Positions 1 to 7,007 of a DNA stretch of 10,407 bases are shown here, one piece after another. The DNA is from an uncultured Lachnospiraceae bacterium (GTDB lineage: Bacteria > Bacillota > Clostridia > Lachnospirales > Lachnospiraceae): positions 1-10,407 of the forward strand of contig CAKRPI010000080.1 in the NCBI GenBank assembly GCA_934376945.1. The letters run 5' to 3'. A model generated the notes under the pieces. The model worked only from the letters and a program-made list of their open reading frames with translations, was not told the origin of the DNA and did not search any database. How positions within the stretch are numbered: the stretch's first letter is position 1; each line of letters opens with the position of its first letter. The position numbers were made by a program, and so were the translations under genes.

Positions 1-11
1 CTACTTGTAGG

Positions 12-69
12 ATCATAAGGGATCCTCCCGCAAGCGGGTCCTTCCTTATGATATTTCATAACCGAGTAG
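12..69. other. Stem-loop element upstream of eno
   Basis: ATCATAAGG (12-20) pairs perfectly with CCTTATGAT (44-52). Inside it, CCCG (27-30) and CGGG (35-38) form a second short stem around CAAG. CTACT (1-5) and AGTAG (65-69) could close the whole structure. Neither strand has a T-run after the stem, so it is not a canonical intrinsic terminator. It could be the 3' end of a gene to the left of the window, a structured repeat, or part of a long eno leader. I cannot tell these apart from the sequence. Confidence 0.4.
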
Positions 70-154
70 CTGCTTCACAGCTTGGTTAAAAAAGGGCAGT
101 CCTGGTGATACCTTTTTCATCACTTTGGTACATACTGCAAATCACACCCGCGAA

Positions 155-1518
<1,364 letters not shown>

Positions 1519-1580
1519 AGCGGACTCATCTGCGTTCAAGATATTTGCCGGTTGACGCATATCATTTAACCAGACATTTT

Positions 1581-1626
1581 ATCCTCCGACATAGTTTGAA
1601 TATATGTCGGAGGATTTTTATTTTTT
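1581..1626 (+). terminator. Rho-independent terminator of eno
   Basis: ATCCTCCGACATA (1581-1593) pairs perfectly with TATGTCGGAGGAT (1603-1615) over 13 bp with a 9-nt loop. A T-rich tract (TTTTTATTTTTT) follows on the plus strand. It lies about 60 bp past the eno stop codon and is a textbook intrinsic terminator. Confidence 0.93.
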
Positions 1627-1635
1627 GTTTCTTTG

Positions 1636-1677
1636 TTCGATAGTTTACGTAATTTTATTATGTAAATTTTAATCGAA
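1636..1677. repeat. Imperfect palindrome with dif-like arms
   Basis: The core is AGTTTACGTAA (1642-1652), a 5-bp centre, then TTATGTAAATT (1658-1668). TTCGAT (1636-1641) and ATCGAA (1672-1677) flank it as outer inverted arms. Each inner arm, read in the appropriate orientation, differs by one base from TTATGTAAACT, the XerD-binding half of the Bacillus subtilis dif site as I recall it. Size (27-bp core) and architecture resemble a Xer core site, and a XerS-like recombinase gene starts about 420 bp downstream. Unlike canonical dif, both arms are of the same type. It could equally be an operator. Function as a recombination site is inference. Confidence 0.45.
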
Positions 1678-1731
1678 TTGTTTAAACGCACTCGGACATT
1701 TTTTGATAGATTTTCCTTATAAAAGAGTGCT

Positions 1732-1773
1732 ATAGATCTATACGACAAACACATGTTTTTCAAATAGATCTAT
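1732..1773. repeat. Two ATAGATCTAT palindromes, 32-bp spacing
   Basis: The perfect 10-bp palindrome ATAGATCTAT occurs at 1732-1741 and again at 1764-1773. The repeat distance of 32 bp is close to three helical turns, so both copies would face the same side of the DNA. A small inverted repeat (AAACA/TGTTT) lies between them. The arrangement would suit a pair of operator or accessory protein-binding sites, but no binding protein can be named. Confidence 0.45.
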
Positions 1774-1894
1774 GATTTTCCCAGTGTTTTACTGATTTTT
1801 CGCGTCATACATTATTTTATCATTTATTTTGCATTTTAGCATTATGGTCGACATAATAATTTTATGTAAATCACACTGTCAATTCTGTTTCGTT

Positions 1895-1923
1895 TTGATT
1901 TTCTCGTTCGTATCTGTTATAAT
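1895..1923 (+). promoter_or_regulatory. Sigma-70-type promoter for the recombinase
   Basis: TTGATT (1895-1900) is followed after exactly 17 bp by TATAAT (1918-1923), with an extended -10 TG at 1915-1916. Transcription would begin near 1930, giving a leader of about 170 nt before the recombinase ATG at 2099. No competing hexamer pair closer to the gene is as good. The direct repeat at 2008-2033 would lie in that leader. Confidence 0.65.
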
Positions 1924-2007
1924 TCCTGTTGTAATAAATCAACCAAATTTATTATTTATAGTATATTTGCTTTATTTCAAATTTCAGGCAAATCCTTACA
2001 CGATACA

Positions 2008-2033
2008 TTTTTTGCACCTGATTTTTTTGCACC
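2008..2033 (+). repeat. Tandem 11-bp direct repeat in recombinase leader
   Basis: TTTTTTGCACC occurs at 2008-2018 and 2023-2033, a 15-bp period. Each copy is followed by TGAT, directly in the first and after 3 nt in the second. It lies about 65 bp upstream of the recombinase start codon, inside the predicted leader. It could be a protein-binding site, a recombination-arm site or chance in T-rich DNA. Confidence 0.35.
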
Positions 2034-2098
2034 CGCTGATAATGAATGACTATCAATTATTACCTATATCTATATATACTATATAAAGGAAGTTTCTT

Positions 2099-3166
2099 AT
2101 GGATAATACATCAAACCTTACTTATCATGACCAGGTAACAATCGACAACGTCCGCAAGCTCCGTGAAGTCCTGCAGACCCTCCCGGCATTTGCCCGTGAT
2201 TATTTCCGCGCCATTGAGCCAACCACCTCAGCACGTACGCGAATTTCCTATGCTTACGATATCCGGATTTTTTTCAACTTTCTTCTGACCGAAAATCCGG
2301 CATTTAAAGGAAAAACCATGTCCGATATTACTGTTGATGTCTTAGACCAGATTCAGGCAGTCGATATTGAGGAATACCAGGAATACCTCAAGGTCTACGA
2401 TTCCGCTGAGGATAACCGGCTTCAGACCAACGGAGAACGCGGTCTTAAACGAAAGCTTTCTGCACTGCGAAGCTTTTATACTTATTATTATAAAAGAGAA
2501 CGCATCAAGACAAATCCAACGCTGCTTGTGGATATGCCAAAGCTTCATGAGAAAGAAATCATTCGCCTTGATATTGATGAAACTGCCGAATTGCTTGATT
2601 ATATCGAACATGCAGGCGATCAGCTTACCGGTCAGAAGAAACGCTATTATGAAAAAACAAGGCTTCGTGATCTGGCGATCGTCACCTTGCTTCTCGGAAC
2701 CGGTATCCGAGTCTCCGAATGTGTTGGACTGGATGTTACTGACCTTGATTTCAAAAACGGGGCGATCCGTGTGCTGCGTAAAGGCGGTTCCGAAATGATG
2801 ATTTATTTTGGAGATGAGGTTGAAAAAGCACTGCTTGACTATCTCGAAGAACGCGAGACCATCACTCCAATCGCCGGACACGAAAACGCTCTCTTCTATT
2901 CTACCCAGCGCAAACGCATCGGCGTCCAGGCTGTAGAAAATATGGTCAAAAAATATGCACGAGAAATCACCACAACAAAAAAGATCACACCGCACAAGCT
3001 GAGAAGCACGTACGGTACGACCCTCTACAAAGAAACCGGTGATATTTATCTTGTTGCTGACGTTCTCGGCCATAAGGATGTCAATACAACCAAAAAGCAT
3101 TACGCTGCAATGGACGATGAACGGCGCAGAAAGGCTGCCTCTGCAGTGAAGCTGCGGGAACCGTAA
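2099..3166 (+). CDS. xerS: XerS-like tyrosine site-specific recombinase
   Basis: A 355-aa tyrosine recombinase that breaks and rejoins DNA through a 3'-phosphotyrosine intermediate. The N-terminal SAM-like core-binding domain spans about 25-140 and the catalytic domain about 155-345. The full active-site set is visible: Arg204 (TGIRVSE), Lys228 (VLRKGG), His299 and Arg302 (TPHKLR), His325 (LGHKDV) and nucleophile Tyr335. Length and several blocks match the streptococcal and lactococcal single-subunit Xer protein XerS (about 356 aa) from memory: the N-terminal LPAFARDYF stretch, KTRLRDLAIVTLLLGTGIRVSE and VENMVKKYARE. A chromosome-dimer-resolution role is therefore plausible. An orphan integrase is the alternative, but no phage or conjugative genes are nearby. 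AAAGGAAG at 2085-2092, 6 nt before the ATG, fixes the start. The gene converges on the GNAT gene, with a hairpin repeat in the gap. The family call is firm and the XerS assignment is moderate. Confidence 0.9.
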   Translation: MDNTSNLTYHDQVTIDNVRKLREVLQTLPAFARDYFRAIEPTTSARTRISYAYDIRIFFNFLLTENPAFKGKTMSDITVDVLDQIQAVDIEEYQEYLKVYDSAEDNRLQTNGERGLKRKLSALRSFYTYYYKRERIKTNPTLLVDMPKLHEKEIIRLDIDETAELLDYIEHAGDQLTGQKKRYYEKTRLRDLAIVTLLLGTGIRVSECVGLDVTDLDFKNGAIRVLRKGGSEMMIYFGDEVEKALLDYLEERETITPIAGHENALFYSTQRKRIGVQAVENMVKKYAREITTTKKITPHKLRSTYGTTLYKETGDIYLVADVLGHKDVNTTKKHYAAMDDERRRKAASAVKLREP

Positions 3167-3184
3167 ATGAGACAATTCTGTAAT

Positions 3185-3227
3185 CTGCTTCGCAGTTTAT
3201 CAGGAGCGGTACAAGCCACTCCTGATA
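3185..3227. repeat. Double-hairpin intergenic repeat (copy B)
   Basis: A small hairpin, CTGC-TTC-GCAG (3185-3195), is followed by TATCAGGAG (3198-3206) pairing perfectly with CTCCTGATA (3219-3227). Inner GG/CC pairs extend the second stem across one C-A mismatch. It lies between the convergent recombinase and GNAT genes and may help end both transcripts, although neither strand has a T-run. Positions 3185-3209 match 5489-5513 at 21 of 25 bases on the same strand, all four differences being transitions. A shorter match occurs at 70-83. That points to a dispersed repeat rather than a one-off terminator. Confidence 0.55.
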
Positions 3228-3251
3228 CAGGCAAGCCTTCGCCTTCCATTT

Positions 3252-3851
3252 TCATTCCTCACGCACCACCGCATACTGTGCCGTATCAAAAAATCTTCCG
3301 TCCTTATGATATTTCTTTCTCGCAATTCCTTCCAGCTGCATCCGGCACTTTCCCAGCACACGGGCCGATGCATCATTCCCGGCAAAAACCTCCGCCTGCA
3401 CACGATTCAGACCAATCTCATCGAACGCATAGCGCAGCACACTTTGCAGCACCTCCGTCATAATTCCACGGCACTGATACTTCGGTGACAGCATATAGCA
3501 GGTATCACAATACAGGCTGATTTCATCCACATTTCCAAGATTGATCGTCCCGATCAGCTTTCCATTTTCTTTCCACTCAATCACCCAGTGAAAATACGTG
3601 CCTGACTGATAATTTTTTACCCAGCGCTCCACCATTTTTCTGTACAGTTCCACGCTTTCTGCCGGATCAAAGGGAAAATACCGGCACACCTCCTCATATT
3701 TCCCCCAGTTCTCGTACATCTCTTCATAATCTTCCAAAACAATCCGCCTTAAGATACAACGGTTCGTTTCGATTTTTTCTGTTCCAACCATGTTTATGCT
3801 TCGGTTCATCGTTTTATTCCGTCCCTTCCGTTTATTATTTGCCGCAATCAT
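3252..3851 (-). CDS. GNAT-family N-acetyltransferase (RimJ/RimL-like)
   Basis: A 199-aa protein of the Gcn5-related acetyltransferase family, predicted to transfer acetyl from acetyl-CoA to an amine on an unknown substrate. The N-terminal part has the typical IETNRCILRRI start strand (about 27-37). The acetyl-CoA-binding motif A is SPKYQCRGIMTEVL (122-135, Q/R-x-x-G core at Gln126-Gly129). The C-terminal FAGNDASARVLGKCRMQLEG matches the N-x-x-S motif of RimJ/RimL-type members. I chose the ATG at 3849-3851 because AAAAAGGAG lies 4 nt upstream. A second in-frame ATG at 3809 (MNRSIN) would fit the family start better but has a poorer ribosome binding site. It is the last gene of the minus-strand operon, 11 bp after traX. 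The family supports antibiotic, ribosomal-protein or small-molecule acetylation, and the sequence does not decide between them. Confidence 0.88.
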   Translation of the reverse strand: MIAANNKRKGRNKTMNRSINMVGTEKIETNRCILRRIVLEDYEEMYENWGKYEEVCRYFPFDPAESVELYRKMVERWVKNYQSGTYFHWVIEWKENGKLIGTINLGNVDEISLYCDTCYMLSPKYQCRGIMTEVLQSVLRYAFDEIGLNRVQAEVFAGNDASARVLGKCRMQLEGIARKKYHKDGRFFDTAQYAVVREE

Positions 3852-3862
3852 CTTTCTCCTTT

Positions 3863-4645
3863 TTATCCCACGATTGTCGGGAGATTTCCATAAAGCAGAA
3901 TCCGAAGCACACCCATCAGCACAAGATGTCCCACATAGAAGAAATAGAAAAACCACTTCATTCCCTTCCACTTTCCTCTTGTACCATTATAAAAATACAT
4001 AAACGGCCAAACGATGATAATTCCATACTGCAGCAATCCGTATACAACATCGATCTCCAGACACCATACTGCGACATACATTGTAATATACGCCATCATA
4101 CCAAGCACCTGCTTTTTCAGATTACCCCGGTTTTTGTGGATATGAAGGGTGCAAATCACCGGAAAACAAGACCAGTCGGACGGAAATGCCAGAAGACACA
4201 GTAAAACAATCAACACCGTCTTCTGCCAGTTCTGCAGTGGAAATGCCCGCTTCTCATCATCTTCCACGTACAGAGCCACTGCAGCACAAAACAGCGCCCA
4301 AATCACACTTGTCTGATTCAGCACCGAATTTCGAAATGGAATCATCGAAATTCCAAAGCAGAAATTATAGGCAAAATGTGAAGCAACTGCAAAAAAGAAA
4401 AGCCGTCCCAGATATTTTTTAAAATTTTTGGTATGAAGATATCCCTCCGAAATCATAAACCACATCACCGGCGCCGTCAGCCTTCCGAAAAAGTGAATCA
4501 AAAGAATCCACCACTCTTTGTGGCTGTAGCCCGGCCAGAGCGTCCATGCAAGATGATCGGTCGCCATCGCAACGATCGCACATAATTTCAACTGATTTCC
4601 GGACAGTCCGCTAAATTGTTTTTGACAACCTGTCTGCTCTGTCAT
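3863..4645 (-). CDS. TraX-family integral membrane protein
   Basis: A 260-aa polytopic membrane protein with about eight hydrophobic segments (roughly 17-36, 45-66, 80-98, 111-127, 142-158, 180-196, 202-219, 231-252). Family marks are the early Asp30-His31 pair after the first segment, HFFGRLTAPVMWFMISEGY (51-69), and a late FYVGHL in the last segment. TraX of the F plasmid acetylates the N-terminus of pilin, and the fold is related to membrane acyltransferases. Chromosomal homologues are common in Firmicutes without any conjugation genes, and their substrates are unknown. The ATG at 4645 follows AAAGGAG with about 5 nt spacing. An upstream in-frame extension to 4795 overlaps the DUF4317 gene and is unlikely to be real. 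It is the middle gene of the operon. The neighbouring GNAT enzyme is soluble, so joint substrate modification is only speculation. Confidence 0.85.
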   Translation of the reverse strand: MTEQTGCQKQFSGLSGNQLKLCAIVAMATDHLAWTLWPGYSHKEWWILLIHFFGRLTAPVMWFMISEGYLHTKNFKKYLGRLFFFAVASHFAYNFCFGISMIPFRNSVLNQTSVIWALFCAAVALYVEDDEKRAFPLQNWQKTVLIVLLCLLAFPSDWSCFPVICTLHIHKNRGNLKKQVLGMMAYITMYVAVWCLEIDVVYGLLQYGIIIVWPFMYFYNGTRGKWKGMKWFFYFFYVGHLVLMGVLRILLYGNLPTIVG

Positions 4646-4674
4646 TGTATCTCCTTTCTCTCCAACTGATCTGC

Positions 4675-5313
4675 TCAGAGCCCAAGGATCTTCTCTTCCA
4701 GCTCCCTGTGCGGATGCACCGGATCTGCCTGAAACACCGCAATTCCATCTGCATTTGTACTGCGGTCCGTGAAAGCCGGATAGAGAAAACCACATTCCGG
4801 TATGCCTGGCTCATAGTCCCCGTGCACCGGGGCAACCGCACAGATCAAAAATTTGTACACTTCCTCTGAGTCCCACAATTCCTCTTTATCACTCCCCTTC
4901 AGGGGCACATCATAGCTTCCGTGAAAAAAATACACGGCATACGATCCTTTTGCCCTGTAGTACTCGCCGAACAGCTCATAAATAACGTCAAGCAACGCAT
5001 CGTTTTTCAGTTCACAATCCCGAAGCGCCAGAAGCAGCTGTCGGATTTTCTGTGTACCTTCTGATATAAAAGGATACTCCTTCAGTTTTTCATTCGTCTC
5101 CGCAAATGGAATCGTCTTGGCAATCGCCAGATTTGTGCCCTGCTGCGATGGTGAAAGTTTCAAAAAATGCGTGTTAAATGTCCCATCCACATATCCTTCT
5201 TCATCCAGATAAGCACCCGCGATGCGGTCAAAGCAGTTCCGTTTTACAGTCATACGCCGTGTCAGCTCCAGCATATCTTCGCGGTTGATTTGCCGTACCC
5301 TTAGTTCTCCCAT
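4675..5313 (-). CDS. DUF4317-family protein, short form
   Basis: A 212-aa protein that I recognise as DUF4317 from a run of family landmarks. These are an ELTRRM...FDRIAGAYLD start, a central LRDCELKNDALLDVIYELF, YAVYFFHGSYDVPLKGSDKEELWDSEEVYKFLICAVAPV (about residues 126-164), and CGFLYPAFTDRSTNADGI near the end. No biochemical function is known to me. No signal peptide or membrane segment is visible, so it is probably cytoplasmic. Typical family members are about 370-420 aa; this one stops just after the PHRELEEKILGL landmark, so the C-terminal half is absent. Tandem ATGs lie at 5316 and 5313. AGGAG sits 3 nt before the first and 6 nt before the second, so I prefer 5313. It is the first gene of the operon with traX (29-bp gap) and the GNAT gene. 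Confidence 0.82.
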   Translation of the reverse strand: MGELRVRQINREDMLELTRRMTVKRNCFDRIAGAYLDEEGYVDGTFNTHFLKLSPSQQGTNLAIAKTIPFAETNEKLKEYPFISEGTQKIRQLLLALRDCELKNDALLDVIYELFGEYYRAKGSYAVYFFHGSYDVPLKGSDKEELWDSEEVYKFLICAVAPVHGDYEPGIPECGFLYPAFTDRSTNADGIAVFQADPVHPHRELEEKILGL

Positions 5314-5431
5314 CATTCTCTCCTCACGTATCTAAATATTTTTCTTAAATTTCAGGATTTTAACCAGATCAGGCAAGCCCCTTTACAATACGGCATGATT
5401 ATTGTATACTTGCTTTGGCTTTTACGATACT

Positions 5432-5549
5432 TTGTAACTATTCTGAGCCATCGCATCTGCTCAGCATGATCAAAAAGGGAGTTTCAATCCGCTTCACAGC
5501 TTATCAGGAGTGGCTTAACCAGGTTAATTTCAGCTCTCAATAGTTACAA
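5432..5549. mobile_element. MITE-like element with 11-bp terminal inverted repeats
   Basis: TTGTAACTATT (5432-5442) and AATAGTTACAA (5539-5549) are perfect inverted repeats. Allowing two mismatches they extend to 16 bp. They bound 118 bp with no coding capacity, the size and form of a miniature inverted-repeat transposable element. The interior contains a copy of the CYGCTTCRCAGYTT repeat (5489-5502) continuing into TATCAGGAGTGG, and a small palindrome, TTAACCAGGTTAA (5515-5527). I see no clear target-site duplication. It fills most of the gap between the divergent DUF4317 and hicB genes, so it may also supply promoter elements. A structured regulatory region is the alternative. Confidence 0.5.
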
Positions 5550-5601
5550 TTATCTTACAGGAATCAATAAAATGCAAGCAATAAAAAAGGAGAGCCTGAT
5601 T

Positions 5602-5880
5602 ATGACATTTGCATATCCTGCAATTCTGCACAAAACACCACAAAATACCTACACTGCCGTTTTCCCGGATCTGGCTGACTGCCAGGCCGAGGGCGATACC
5701 TTAAATGAATGTCTGGACAACGCCTATGACGCCATGTACAACTGGCTGTACATCGAACTGACGGAATTTGAAGGACATCTTCCACCGGTTTCCCACGCGG
5801 AAGACCTCACTCTTGCCGAAGGCGATTTTGTCCGGAACATCTCCGCGATTATGCGTCTGACCGACGGATGGGACGAATAA
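5602..5880 (+). CDS. Solitary HicB-like protein
   Basis: A 92-aa protein with the HicB partial RNase-H-like fold: AYPAILHKTPQNTYTAVFPDLADCQAEGDTL... starts with the characteristic strand, the FPDLxxCxxEGDTxxE motif (about 25-39), and the helix beginning NAYDAMYNWL. In HicAB modules HicB neutralises the HicA mRNA interferase and usually carries a C-terminal HTH or ribbon-helix-helix domain for autoregulation. Here no HicA-like small ORF lies on either side, and the tail after about residue 70 (LTLAEGDFVRNISAIMRLTDGWDE) has no recognisable DNA-binding domain. A toxin-antitoxin role is therefore doubtful. The start at 5602 is set by AAAAAAGGAGAG, about 9 nt upstream. The ATG at 5572 lies before that site and is rejected. 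A strong shared terminator follows. Confidence 0.82.
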   Translation: MTFAYPAILHKTPQNTYTAVFPDLADCQAEGDTLNECLDNAYDAMYNWLYIELTEFEGHLPPVSHAEDLTLAEGDFVRNISAIMRLTDGWDE

Positions 5881-5914
5881 GGTGTATTTGTCCGTATTCT
5901 GTTCTAACAGCAAC

Positions 5915-5957
5915 AATCCCCGGATTTTTCAGAATGTATCCTGAAAACCCGGGGATT
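5915..5957. terminator. Bidirectional terminator between hicB and dat
   Basis: AATCCCCGG...TTTTTCAG (5915-5932) pairs with CTGAAAA...CCGGGGATT (5941-5957) across one bulge, with a short loop of GAATGTAT-type sequence around 5931-5940. ATTATTATTT follows on the plus strand and the reverse orientation is similarly AT-rich. It lies 34 bp after the hicB stop and 24 bp from the convergent aminotransferase stop, so it probably serves both. Confidence 0.85.
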
Positions 5958-5981
5958 ATTATTTACCTTGCTAACTCTTTT

Positions 5982-6839
5982 CTATTTCTGCTTTGTATAC
6001 GACATGAATTCATCCCATGCTGCGTCCTGCAGCCGTTTGATTATCTCAGGTGCCTTTCCTCCTACCGGAATCTTATCTACCTCTGTAATACGGTTGCACA
6101 GTGTTCCGGAGCTTGTAATGATCAGCTCATCAGCATTCATAGCCTCTGTCACTGTAATTTCTTCCGCTCTGGTCGGAATTCCGATCTTTTCTGCATTTTT
6201 AATCAGATGCTTGATTGCAATTCCCGGAAGCACCTTGTTGTCAAACGGGTGATAAACAAGTGTACCATCAATGATAAAAGAGACATTCGAATGTGCCATT
6301 TCTGTCACACGGTCACCACGGTGGAAAATAACCTCATTGCATCCGGCCTCTTTTGCTTTCTGGTTTGCAATTACACTTGGAATCAGATTCAGCGTCTTAA
6401 TATTACAGTGCAGGAAACGGGTATCCTCCAGTGTGATCGTTTTAAATTCCTTATCACGCGGTGAAAGCTCCATCGGCATCAATGTCGCCATCAAATTAGG
6501 CTTTACTACTGTATCGTCCGGAAATATGTGATTGCGAAGTGCAGTTCCTCTGGATGTCTGCCAATACAGGATTCCTTTTCCTTCATTTCCATCAAATACT
6601 TCCACCAGTTTATAGAGGATCTCCTTCAGTTCCTCTCTGGAATACTGAAATGGAATGCGCAGCAGCCTGCAGCTGTTGTAAAAGCGGTCAAAATGATCCT
6701 CCAACGCAAAAATCACTCCATTCTGAACGTAAGTGGCATCGTAACAGCCATCTCCAAAATATACTGCACGATCCAAAATCGGACACTGAATATCCTCAAG
6801 TTTTCCGATTGTTCCATTATAGTATCCTACCTGTTCCAT
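5982..6839 (-). CDS. dat: Class IV aminotransferase, D-amino-acid transaminase type
   Basis: A 285-aa PLP-dependent fold-type IV aminotransferase, the usual length for D-amino-acid aminotransferase, which converts D-alanine plus 2-oxoglutarate to pyruvate plus D-glutamate for peptidoglycan supply. The catalytic Lys148 is in CNIKTLNL, Glu179 is in RVTEMAHSNVSF, and the phosphate-binding SSGT lies at 243-246. Arg102-x-His104 (LRNH) matches the Arg-x-His pair that binds the substrate carboxylate in Bacillus D-AAT and separates it from branched-chain enzymes (IlvE). The VYFGDGCYDATYVQNG block also fits D-AAT. Catalysis is expected in the cytoplasm. I chose the ATG at 6839 (MEQVGYYNG) because AAAGGGG lies about 9 nt upstream and family homology begins there. 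The frame stays open to 7013, but that stretch is leader RNA with terminator structure. IlvE or aminodeoxychorismate lyase activity is less likely but not excluded. Confidence 0.88.
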   Translation of the reverse strand: MEQVGYYNGTIGKLEDIQCPILDRAVYFGDGCYDATYVQNGVIFALEDHFDRFYNSCRLLRIPFQYSREELKEILYKLVEVFDGNEGKGILYWQTSRGTALRNHIFPDDTVVKPNLMATLMPMELSPRDKEFKTITLEDTRFLHCNIKTLNLIPSVIANQKAKEAGCNEVIFHRGDRVTEMAHSNVSFIIDGTLVYHPFDNKVLPGIAIKHLIKNAEKIGIPTRAEEITVTEAMNADELIITSSGTLCNRITEVDKIPVGGKAPEIIKRLQDAAWDEFMSYTKQK

Positions 6840-7007
6840 AATTCCCAGACCCCTTTCTCTGTCAAGCGGATATTCACAATCCGCTTTGCTGCTTGCATTC
6901 GTCAGACATTTTGAAATCAAAAAGACAGTGAAGCCATTTGCGACCTCACTGTCTGTATAATCAAACCTATTTACTTTGCAATACTGTCTGACGTTCTCTG
7001 CTTTATG
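6840..7007 (-). promoter_or_regulatory. Candidate attenuator leader of the aminotransferase gene
   Basis: The predicted 5' leader, about 168 nt, has four related pairing arms. In RNA order these are CAGACAGU within CGUCAGACAGU (6993-6983), a second CAGACAGU (6955-6948), ACUGUCU (6929-6923) and UGUCUGACG (6908-6900). The second and third arms form an intrinsic terminator. The first arm can pair for 7 bp with the terminator's 3' arm, acting as an anti-terminator, or for 9 bp with the last arm downstream. A further hairpin, AAGCGGAT/ATCCGCTT (6886-6864), precedes the ribosome binding site. No T-box signature and no riboswitch class known to me is evident, and there is no leader peptide with an obvious regulatory codon run. 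The ligand or factor is unknown. Confidence 0.5.
6914..6953 (-). terminator. Intrinsic terminator inside the aminotransferase leader
   Basis: On the minus strand GACAGTGAGGTC (6953-6942) pairs with GGCTTCACTGTC (6935-6924) over 12 bp, including two G-T pairs, around a 6-nt loop. TTTTTGATTT (6923-6914) follows. It lies downstream of the promoter at 7014-7041 and upstream of the start codon at 6839, as in transcription attenuators. It could instead end a long transcript from the DUF1002 gene, but the promoter lies between them. Confidence 0.72.

Larger units (their letters stand above)
1627..2098. other. AT-rich intergenic region before the recombinase
   Basis: About 470 bp between the eno terminator and the recombinase start codon, markedly more AT-rich than the flanking genes. 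I see no credible gene in it. The only open frames (for example 1829-2086, +) are low-complexity, Ile/Leu/Phe-rich, lack a ribosome binding site and look like chance. The region holds several symmetric or repeated sites annotated separately: the palindrome at 1636-1677, the paired palindromes at 1732-1773, the promoter at 1895-1923 and the direct repeat at 2008-2033. It also has a weak inverted repeat, GCACTC (1688-1693) and GAGTGC (1725-1730). Confidence 0.7.

Noticed and set aside
82..111. Promoter for eno (TTGGTT ... TGATAC)
   Set aside because: Both hexamers match consensus poorly and the spacing is 18 bp, so it is no better than chance.
1829..2086. 85-codon open frame in the AT-rich region
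   Set aside because: It is low-complexity hydrophobic sequence with no ribosome binding site, it overlaps the promoter and repeat sites, and its base composition equals that of the non-coding background.
1863..2098. Streptococcal-type difSL site directly upstream of the recombinase
   Set aside because: No stretch close to the start codon resembles the asymmetric difSL sequence as I recall it. The symmetric site at 1636-1677 is the better candidate.
2342..3175. 277-codon minus-strand open frame
   Set aside because: It is antisense to the tyrosine recombinase, whose catalytic residues are all present on the plus strand.
3167..3488. Short plus-strand open frames after the recombinase
   Set aside because: They are Pro/His/Ser-rich shadows of the minus-strand GNAT gene and the hairpin repeat, with no ribosome binding site.
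5317..5980. Complete HicAB toxin-antitoxin module
   Set aside because: Both sides of hicB were read for a HicA-sized ORF with its dsRNA-binding-like motif and none was found.
6840..7007. T-box leader for the aminotransferase
   Set aside because: I found no AGGGUGGNACCGCG-like T-box sequence or recognisable specifier loop, so the known class is not supported.
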